Of a DNA stretch of 14,216 nt, positions 7,564-13,307 are shown one piece after another. Source of the stretch: Conexibacter sp. (lineage in GTDB: Bacteria; Actinomycetota; Thermoleophilia; Solirubrobacterales; Solirubrobacteraceae). The notes below the pieces were generated by a model. The model worked only from the letters and a program-made list of their open reading frames with translations. It ran no database searches and had not been told where the DNA came from. Positions within the stretch are counted from its first letter, which is position 1; each line of letters starts with the position of its first letter. A program made the position numbers and the translations under genes. The stretch spans positions 1 to 14,216 of the forward strand of contig JAOPZP010000490.1 of assembly GCA_025964055.1 (NCBI GenBank), given 5' to 3'.

Positions 7564-9030
7564 TCAGCGCCGCTTCTTGGCGGGCTTGCGCTTGGGCGTC
7601 CTGTGCTGCTTGTAGGCGCTCAGCTGGTACGGCTCCACGCTCGGTGCGGCCGCGGTGGGGTCGTCCGGATCCACCGCGTCGGCGGCCTGCACGGCGATGT
7701 AGTACGTGCCGCCGACCTTGGCCGTGACCTCGACCTGCGGGTCGTTCGACAGCCCGCCCGTGGCGACCAGGCGGCTCTCGTCGAGGCCGTCGGAGACGTC
7801 GAAGTCGCCGGCGCCCGGACCGAGGATCGCCAGCTCCAGCAGTGCGGTGGGGTCGGCGGCGGCGACGGTCGCGACCAGGCGCTCCCGGGCCGAGAGCGTC
7901 ACGCGGTAGACGTCGGCCGGGTCCTTCGCCGGGCTGACACTGCCCTTGACCTTGAACCGCAGCTTCGTCTTGGTCAGGAGCGGCGGATGGGCCTTGGCGT
8001 AGGGCCCGCGCACCCAGAAGGGATCGTCGTCGACCTCCGCCTGGCTCTCCTTGCCGGGCGGCGCGCCGGCCAGGGCGACACCGACGTCGAGCAGCCCGAA
8101 GCCGCTGTCATCGTCGCGGCCGACCGGACCGAGGTCGGTGCCGGCGCGCCGCAGCAGCTCGAAGTACTGCTGCGTGGTCAGGCCCGGGCGCTGAGCCATC
8201 ACGAGCGCGGCGGCCGCGCCGAGCGACGGCGCGCCGAACGACGAGCCCGTGGAGAAGCCGAAGCCGTGGACGCACAACGCGGCCGGCAGCGGCCCCTCCA
8301 CCCCTTCGGCGGGCACGAGCAGGTCCAGCCACGGCCCCGTGTTCACCGCCGCCGACCGCGAGGGGGTCGCGGTCGCCGCGCCGGCGACCAGGACGTGGGG
8401 CAGGGCCGCCGGCATCGTGGCGGCAACCGTGGCGGTGTCGTCGCCCATGCCGGCGACGGTCAGCACGCCCTTGGTGAACGCCGCATCGATCGCGTGGGTC
8501 ACCAGCGCGACGTCGTCGTCGCTCGCGTCGGCCAGCGGCCCCGAGCCGGCGATGACGATCACGCCCGCGCCCTTGGCGACCGCCAGCGCGATGCCCTTGC
8601 TCAGCGCGTCCGCGCTCGAGGCGCGGTTGGCGTCGTAGATCCGGATCGGCAAGATCTGGCCGGCGGGCGCGATGCCGTGCACTCCGGGACCCGCCGAGGC
8701 CGCGAGGCCCGCCGCCTCCGTCCCGTGCCCGTCGGGGTCGCCGGAGACCGGCGCGCCGGTCAGCGCGTCGTAGCCCTGCAGCACGCGGCCCGCCAACTGG
8801 GGGACGTCCGGGTCGACGCCGGTGTCGAGGATCGCGATCGGCCTGGTGACCGCGGCCGGTGCGTCGAGCGCACCGACGACCCGTGGGACGTAGGCCCCGT
8901 CGGCGGGGGCCGGCACGCAGTACCCGGCGCTGGGGATCGCCAGCGGCCACCCCGCCGCCCCCGCGAGCGTGGGGCTCGCGGCGGCGGTGGCGACGGCCGC
9001 GACCGTCAGGGCGATCGCGGCACGTCCCAT
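7564..9030 (-). CDS. Secreted subtilisin-family (S8) serine protease with altered oxyanion position
   Basis: The 488-residue product has a signal peptide (about 1-27). The S8 catalytic domain spans about 62-320: Asp69 in AILDTGVD, His102 in DGHGTEAAG and Ser264 in STGSSFGAPSLGAAAALV. The segment aligning with the oxyanion AAGN of subtilisin reads VAGMGDD, placing Met195 where Asn is expected, so activity may be reduced or altered. Residues about 350-470 resemble a PPC-type beta-sandwich (DPADVYRVTLSARERL; GGTYYIAVQAA). The last 15 residues are very basic (KQHRTPKRKPAKKRR). A TTG immediately before this ATG could add one residue. The start follows the stop of the Lys/Tyr-rich gene directly, so expression is probably coupled. 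A mycosin role is unlikely: there is no ESX gene nearby and no C-terminal membrane helix. Confidence 0.85.
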   Translation of the reverse strand: MGRAAIALTVAAVATAAASPTLAGAAGWPLAIPSAGYCVPAPADGAYVPRVVGALDAPAAVTRPIAILDTGVDPDVPQLAGRVLQGYDALTGAPVSGDPDGHGTEAAGLAASAGPGVHGIAPAGQILPIRIYDANRASSADALSKGIALAVAKGAGVIVIAGSGPLADASDDDVALVTHAIDAAFTKGVLTVAGMGDDTATVAATMPAALPHVLVAGAATATPSRSAAVNTGPWLDLLVPAEGVEGPLPAALCVHGFGFSTGSSFGAPSLGAAAALVMAQRPGLTTQQYFELLRRAGTDLGPVGRDDDSGFGLLDVGVALAGAPPGKESQAEVDDDPFWVRGPYAKAHPPLLTKTKLRFKVKGSVSPAKDPADVYRVTLSARERLVATVAAADPTALLELAILGPGAGDFDVSDGLDESRLVATGGLSNDPQVEVTAKVGGTYYIAVQAADAVDPDDPTAAAPSVEPYQLSAYKQHRTPKRKPAKKRR

Positions 9031-9033
9031 CAA

Positions 9034-10206
9034 CTACCCGACGCTGACGCTCACCAGGAGGTTGGTGCTCACGATGATCGGCAGCGGGATGATCAGCGCC
9101 GAGTTGTTGCACGGCGACGTCGGCGAGCCGGGCGACAGGCATGCCTGCACGTCGAGCGGATCCGGAGCCGAGACCAGGTTCAGCTTGGCCAAGCCGAGAC
9201 CCTTCTGGATCTTCCCCTTGAGGAAGAACGTCTGCGTGAACTCGGTGTACCCGGTGGTGATGTACGGCTGATCGCAGCCGTCGTCGTCGTTGCGCAGCTC
9301 CAGCGGCAGCTGGATCTTGGTGTACGCGGTGGCCGTCACCGTGCCGGAGGCCTGCAGCGTGCTGATGCTCTGGCGGGTCGGATCGAGGTTGATGTTGGTC
9401 GGCGTGCCGGTGCGGATCGCCGCCGACACCTGGCCGCCGTGGCAATCGTCGTCGATGAAGACGTTGGTCTGGCCCAGCGTGAGGTTGCCACGCGTCAGGC
9501 TGATCTGGTTGTCCTGGTTGAGCTTGTAGCCGCCGGGGATGAAGCCGGTGAGCGTGCCGTTGACCGGCGCGACGCGCTGGAAGGCGCCGAAGTCCAGGTT
9601 GGCGACCGAGCCGTTGAGCAGGGTCACGCGCACCGGGGCGCCGGCCGAGCTCGACGTCGAGATCTTGCACTTCTCGAAGACGTAGACCCGGACCTTCTTC
9701 TTGACCTTGACGAGCCTGTTGCCCTTCTTGACCGTCACGGTCTTCTTGACGGTCTTGTAGACGGGCTGGGCGACCTTGACGTAGTACGGCTTGCCGGTGC
9801 GGACCTTCTTCTTCTTGCCCTTCACCTTGACCGTCTTGTAGTGGTACCGCTTCTCCTTCTTGGACTTCGTCCGCACGCACTGCCGCGTGCAGCTCGTCTG
9901 GAGCTTGCGGCGGGAGCGGACGATGGCCTTGCGGTACTTCTTGGTGCCCTTGATCTTCTTGTAGGCGTACTTGTAGTAGTTCTCGTAGACGTCGACGAGC
10001 TTGCTGCCCTTCTGGATCTGCGCGGCGCACGTGGTGGCGGCAGCAGACGCGGTGGGCGTCGGCGCGGAAGCCTTGAGGCTCGTCGGTGCGGCGCTGACGC
10101 TGGCGGCGACCAGCGCGAAGGCGACGGCCGTGATGGCGGCCAGTCGCAGAAGGATCGACCGCGTGTGTGCGGCGGACGACGTCGTGTCGTGGTGCTGCTC
10201 GAACAT
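9034..10206 (-). CDS. Secreted Lys/Tyr-rich protein of unknown function
   Basis: The 390-residue product has an N-terminal export signal (hydrophobic about 18-38, cut near VSAA). Residues 61-180 are highly basic, with 33 Lys, about 10 Arg and about 12 Tyr in 120. They include repeated YKTVK units (residues 123-127 and 150-154) and Cys60, Cys106, Cys110 and Cys180. The C-terminal half (about 185-390) is beta-rich, with SGTVTATAYTKIQLPLEL, QTFFLKGKIQKGLGLAKLNL, VQACLSP and the terminal strand TNLLVSVSVG. These resemble, in the same order, segments of the two neighbouring secreted proteins. The start is ATG at 10206, with a GA-rich run (about 10215-10226) as a fair ribosome binding site. It is followed without a gap by the subtilase. 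I do not recognise a named family. The basic region could bind wall polymers or nucleic acid outside the cell. Confidence 0.65.
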   Translation of the reverse strand: MFEQHHDTTSSAAHTRSILLRLAAITAVAFALVAASVSAAPTSLKASAPTPTASAAATTCAAQIQKGSKLVDVYENYYKYAYKKIKGTKKYRKAIVRSRRKLQTSCTRQCVRTKSKKEKRYHYKTVKVKGKKKKVRTGKPYYVKVAQPVYKTVKKTVTVKKGNRLVKVKKKVRVYVFEKCKISTSSSAGAPVRVTLLNGSVANLDFGAFQRVAPVNGTLTGFIPGGYKLNQDNQISLTRGNLTLGQTNVFIDDDCHGGQVSAAIRTGTPTNINLDPTRQSISTLQASGTVTATAYTKIQLPLELRNDDDGCDQPYITTGYTEFTQTFFLKGKIQKGLGLAKLNLVSAPDPLDVQACLSPGSPTSPCNNSALIIPLPIIVSTNLLVSVSVG

Positions 10207-10253
10207 CCGTTTCGCTCTCTCTCCCGGAGAATTTCCAACCCTGCCGGCGGAGG

Positions 10254-10279
10254 GGGCCCCGGTCTTTCGACCGGGGCCC
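10254..10279 (-). terminator. GC-rich hairpin terminator without a T-tract
   Basis: GGGCCCCGGTC and GACCGGGGCCC are perfect 11-bp complementary arms around a 4-nt loop (TTTC). The hairpin begins about 43 nt past the stop of the 540-residue secreted protein and precedes the Lys/Tyr-rich gene. No U-run follows on the minus strand. Hairpin-only terminators are reported in GC-rich actinobacteria, so termination or attenuation between the two genes is the best reading. Confidence 0.65.
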
Positions 10280-10321
10280 GATCCGTCCGCTACTGCGTTG
10301 CCACCTGCGGTGTTGCGTGGA

Positions 10322-11944
10322 CTACGGCGTCGCGTTCACATCGCCGACGAGGACGTCGAGCGAGATGTTCTGGACGGCGAGGTCCGCGGCGACCGAGACG
10401 GCAGCGCCGCTGTTGGTCACCGTGTAACCGTCACCCGTGACTGCGGGGGACAGGGACTGGACAGTGTCGGGCGTCATTGCGCTGTCGCGCACCAGGGCCG
10501 ACGGGGTCGTGTTGCAGCCGGCAGCCGGAGCGCCGCGTGCGACCAGCGGGTTGGCCGGAAGGGCCGACGTCGCCGGGATGTTCGGGGCAGCGGTCGTACC
10601 GGCAGCCGGGATGGTTGCCGCGACCGTGTCCGAGCTCAGGTTCTCTGAGTCGAACCCTGCGAGCGGAGCCAGGCAGGCGGCGACCGCGAAGCGGGCCTCC
10701 GAGCCGGGCAGCGAGGACACGGTGGCCTTCGCGATCCGCAGCTTGCCGTCGGACGTGATGCCCGGGGCGATCTTCAGGTTGCCGGCAAGCCGGACGGAGG
10801 GGATGAAGTTGTCAATCCCTCCGGTCCAGATCTGGCGGCAGTTGAAGATGCCGGCCGGGTAGCGGTTACCGGTCAGCAGCGGCGTGCCGAACGAGTCCTG
10901 ATCGACCACACGGAGGATCGAGTTGATCCGGGTCTTCAGGGAGACGGTCACGTCGATGCCGAACGCCTTGCCCGGGATCTTCCCGAACAGGTTGGCCTGG
11001 CCACCGGACTTGCCGATGACGATGTTCTGCGAGCCGTTCACACCATCGGTGTTCACGTCCTGCTTGACCTCGGTGCCGACCGGCGCGATGCCGAGGCTGA
11101 GGGCGTTGGTGCGGAGCACCGTGTCCTTGGCCTGCGGGATGCCGGTGCTCGAGCCGTCCGGGATGGACTGCGACGAGTACGGGAACGGGTACGGGTTACC
11201 GCCCACGTTCAGGTTGTTGCCGGCGGCCTTGCCGGCCGTGACGGCATCGATCGAGTCGACGCCAGGCTGGACCCGCAGGTAGCCCTCAGGCGTCGAGGTC
11301 GTCTGGGGGTTGGCGTTGTACGGGTAGCCCGGCATGCCGGCACCGGCGTTGAAGATGCCGAAGCCGAACGGCAGGTAGCCAGCGCCGAGGATCGGAGCGG
11401 AACCGGAGCTCAGGAAGTCTCCGCAGCCCGTGGGCAACGACGTGCCCAGCAGCCCGTTGATCGAGTTGGCGTCGTAACGACCCGAGCTGACCTGGGTGTT
11501 CCAGAGCAGCGGGATCGAGGTCGACGTCAGGTTGTGGTTCGCGGAGGGCAGGATCGCGAGATCCACGTTGCCCAGCGCACCACCGTCGTAGGAGTCGTGG
11601 AACGTGAGCTCCGCGGACAGCGAGCCGCCCAGGTTGACCTCACGGTTGCCCAGCGAGGCGCCGAGGTCGACGTTCGCCTTGTTCGGGTTCGTGGCGGTGG
11701 TGCCACCACGGAGGGCGATCGTGACCGGGAGCTTGAAGTTCACGAGCGACGCGCGCTTGACGAACGACTTCCGGTTGATGACCGCCGGGTTCTTCTTGAT
11801 CTGCTTGCGGAGCTGCGTGCGGACAGCGGCACGCTGCTTCGCCGAGAGCTTCTTCGCAGACGCCGGGCCGGCAAAAACGCCGACCGCCAGAGCGGCAACT
11901 GCGAGGAGCCCGAGGTAGCGCCAAAGGCTACTTCTAAGGGACAC
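10322..11944 (-). CDS. Secreted beta-rich protein of unknown function (540 aa), paralogue of the divergent gene
   Basis: The product starts at GTG 11944 and has a clear signal peptide (about 1-30, cut after PASA). A basic segment follows (KKLSAKQRAAVRTQLRKQIK), then RKSFVKRASLVNFKLPVTIA, which matches the divergent gene's product. The middle (about 85-330) is Gly/Asn/Ser-rich and looks beta-stranded. Later blocks are SLKTRINSIL (335-344), a segment around 386-410 (LAGNLKIAPGITSDGKLRIA), VAACLAP (421-427) and the final strand NISLDVLVGD (526-535). There are few cysteines, no membrane anchor after the signal and no LPxTG motif. The start is fixed by AAGGAGG about 7 nt upstream; the frame is open to 12196, but that extension lacks a signal sequence. 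I cannot name a family or function. It is monocistronic or attenuated by the hairpin at 10254-10279. Confidence 0.75.
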   Translation of the reverse strand: MSLRSSLWRYLGLLAVAALAVGVFAGPASAKKLSAKQRAAVRTQLRKQIKKNPAVINRKSFVKRASLVNFKLPVTIALRGGTTATNPNKANVDLGASLGNREVNLGGSLSAELTFHDSYDGGALGNVDLAILPSANHNLTSTSIPLLWNTQVSSGRYDANSINGLLGTSLPTGCGDFLSSGSAPILGAGYLPFGFGIFNAGAGMPGYPYNANPQTTSTPEGYLRVQPGVDSIDAVTAGKAAGNNLNVGGNPYPFPYSSQSIPDGSSTGIPQAKDTVLRTNALSLGIAPVGTEVKQDVNTDGVNGSQNIVIGKSGGQANLFGKIPGKAFGIDVTVSLKTRINSILRVVDQDSFGTPLLTGNRYPAGIFNCRQIWTGGIDNFIPSVRLAGNLKIAPGITSDGKLRIAKATVSSLPGSEARFAVAACLAPLAGFDSENLSSDTVAATIPAAGTTAAPNIPATSALPANPLVARGAPAAGCNTTPSALVRDSAMTPDTVQSLSPAVTGDGYTVTNSGAAVSVAADLAVQNISLDVLVGDVNATP

Positions 11945-11951
11945 CAGTCCT

Positions 11952-11958
11952 CCTCCTT
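11952..11958 (-). promoter_or_regulatory. Strong Shine-Dalgarno fixing the GTG start at 11944
   Basis: On the minus strand AAGGAGG (part of a longer AAGGAGGAGGA run) lies 7 nt upstream of the GTG at 11944-11942. It is the best ribosome binding site in the window and places translation start right before a classical signal peptide, so the 84 residues of open frame upstream are not coding. Confidence 0.85.
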
Positions 11959-12202
11959 GATGATTTGACCTTCCCCTGCGCATCTCGCGCTGCACTCCCG
12001 GTTCCTCCCTGGATCTGGGCTCCCACAGCACGAGCAGCGACGGTAGAGGCGGCCCGTCACCCAGGGCATCCACCGGAAGGCTGATCTTCGTCATCCCAAA
12101 GGGTGAAATCGGGTTCAGGAACGCAGGAAGTTGGCGAAGGCCGCCATGGAAGCCCTGGAAAACGCGCCCAAGCTGCGAGTACAGTCGCGCCGCCACACCC
12201 TT

Positions 12203-12226
12203 GGCGCCCGCGTGGAGACGGGCGCC
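12203..12226 (+). promoter_or_regulatory. Leader hairpin upstream of the plus-strand paralogue
   Basis: GGCGCCCG and CGGGCGCC are perfect 8-bp complementary arms around an 8-nt loop (CGTGGAGA). The structure ends 19 nt before the ATG at 12246, so it would sit in the mRNA leader just upstream of the ribosome binding site. It may limit or stabilise translation. If the gene started at TTG 12201 instead, the hairpin would be coding; the start at 12246 is preferred. Confidence 0.45.
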
Positions 12227-12245
12227 GCCGCAACGGAACGCAGGG

Positions 12246-13307
12246 ATGCGCGACGTGCCTGGACCCAGAACCCCTCGTCAGCCACTGCTGGCCCTGTTGG
12301 CTGCGACCTCGATGGTCGGCGGCACCCTCGTCGTGCCCGCGGCGGGGGACGCGCGAGGCAAGCACGGACCCGGCGCTGCGGCCGGGCGCGCGAAAGAGCG
12401 CGCGACGCTGCGCCGGCAGGCGGCAAAGACCCCGACCCTGACCCTCAGGTCGAGCTTCATCCATCGGGCTCAGGTCGCCGGATCGGTGCTTCCATTCACC
12501 ATCCGCCTGCGCCGCGCCTACGAGGGCGGGCCGGGTGACGACGTCGTGTCGCTGGCCTGGGATCCCAGCGCGATCCCCTGGCCGCTGGCCGGCACGGGAC
12601 CGGCCCCGGCGGCCGCGACCACCAACCTCGACGGGGCCGTGACGTACCAGTGGGACTACGGCGCCGACACCAGCGGCTACGCGACGCTCGGCACCGTGGA
12701 GACCCACATCGGCGGCGGCGTGGCGCTGACCGGTACGGGCTTCCCCATCGCCGCTCCGGAGGGCGCGACGTGCACCTCGCTCTCGTCGCTGGCCGCCACC
12801 GGCGCGTCGTTCACCGCCGCGGGTGCGCGCTTCGGCACGATCAACCCGTTCTCGGGCGAGGTCAGCGGGACGATCAGCCTCCGCACGACCATCCGCACCC
12901 GCGCGATCCCCTGCTCGGGCGCGCTCAGCCCCGAGACCGCGGTGGCGACGACCACGGCCGCCGACCCGCCGCTGCCGGTCGCGTTCACGGGGCGCTTCAC
13001 GATCAGCCCCTCGGTGCTGGCGGACGGCCGCGTGCGCCTCGGCGTCCTACGGATCTTCGACGGGCCCGGCACCCCGCAGCGCAGCACCTTCGGGCTCGTC
13101 CACGTCTGCACCGACCCGACGGCCGCCGACGGCTGCGCTCGCCAGGCGTTCCCCGTGCGCACGAAGGTCCTGAGCCTCACGGCCGACGTCCTGGCCGGCG
13201 ACGCGATGCCGGCCGCGCCCGGGATCCCGGCCGAGCCCGGGCCGCTGCCGCCGCCGGCCCCTGCCCCTGCCCCTGCGCCGTCCTCGACCACGCCCGCCGG
13301 TCCGTAG
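12246..13307 (+). CDS. Secreted beta-rich protein of unknown function (353 aa), paralogue of the divergent gene
   Basis: The product has a signal peptide (about 1-36, hydrophobic LLALLAATSMVGG) and a basic stretch (about 38-60). RSSFIHRAQVAGSVLPFTIR (68-87) follows and aligns gap-free with the same region of the 540-residue protein. Further matching blocks are FGTINP to SLRTTI (196-216), an FTGRFTISPSVLADG segment (247-261), VHVCTDP (285-291) and the terminal strand LTADVLAGD (311-319). The C-terminus is a Pro/Ala-rich tail (about 325-353). No catalytic motif is visible. The start is ATG at 12246, with a weak GGA upstream; the longer TTG frame at 12201 would put 15 Arg/Pro-rich residues before the signal. 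The stop TAG is immediately followed by the GTG of the MCE gene, so the two are almost certainly one operon. Confidence 0.72.
   Translation: MRDVPGPRTPRQPLLALLAATSMVGGTLVVPAAGDARGKHGPGAAAGRAKERATLRRQAAKTPTLTLRSSFIHRAQVAGSVLPFTIRLRRAYEGGPGDDVVSLAWDPSAIPWPLAGTGPAPAAATTNLDGAVTYQWDYGADTSGYATLGTVETHIGGGVALTGTGFPIAAPEGATCTSLSSLAATGASFTAAGARFGTINPFSGEVSGTISLRTTIRTRAIPCSGALSPETAVATTTAADPPLPVAFTGRFTISPSVLADGRVRLGVLRIFDGPGTPQRSTFGLVHVCTDPTAADGCARQAFPVRTKVLSLTADVLAGDAMPAAPGIPAEPGPLPPPAPAPAPAPSSTTPAGP
13257..13274 (+). repeat. Three tandem copies of GCCCCT in the Pro/Ala tail
   Basis: Three perfect 6-nt units encode part of the C-terminal Pro-Ala tail of the secreted protein. Slippage would change tail length without breaking the frame. 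Confidence 0.6.

Larger units (their letters stand above)
11945..12245. other. Divergent intergenic region between the two paralogous secreted-protein genes
   Basis: This 301-nt region has no supported gene. On the minus side it contains the strong ribosome binding site of the 540-residue protein. On the plus side it contains a leader hairpin. Promoters for both genes must lie here, but no -35/-10 pair stands out. TCAAAT on the minus strand (11963-11968, about 20 nt upstream of the GTG) and TACAGT on the plus strand (12180-12185) are weak -10 candidates only. Open frames crossing it are not convincing. Confidence 0.55.

Noticed and set aside
5694..7727. Open frame of 677 codons in another + frame over the glycosyltransferase
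   Set aside because: It is Arg/Ala-rich shadow translation without hydrophobic helices or motifs, and overlaps a convincing membrane protein.
7564..9030. Subtilase considered as a mycosin of a type VII secretion system
   Set aside because: No C-terminal membrane helix and no ESX genes in the window; it has a basic tail and a PPC-like domain instead.
9034..10206. Lys-rich region considered as a histone-like nucleoid protein
   Set aside because: A clear N-terminal export signal and a beta-rich C-terminal half argue for an extracellular protein.
7603..10440. Open reading frame of 945 codons on the + strand, antisense to the subtilase and Lys/Tyr-rich genes
   Set aside because: It is low in complexity (Arg/Gly/Asp/Val/Leu-rich), has no recognisable domain or signal, and covers two opposite-strand genes with clear signal peptides and catalytic motifs. 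It is a GC-bias shadow.
11945..12196. 84-codon N-terminal extension of the 540-residue secreted protein
   Set aside because: The strong Shine-Dalgarno before GTG 11944 and the signal peptide directly after it make the longer start very unlikely.
12057..12707. 216-codon open frame on the minus strand over the divergent region and secreted-protein gene
   Set aside because: Composition is Arg/Gly/Pro-rich with no motif, and it overlaps the signal peptide of the + strand gene.
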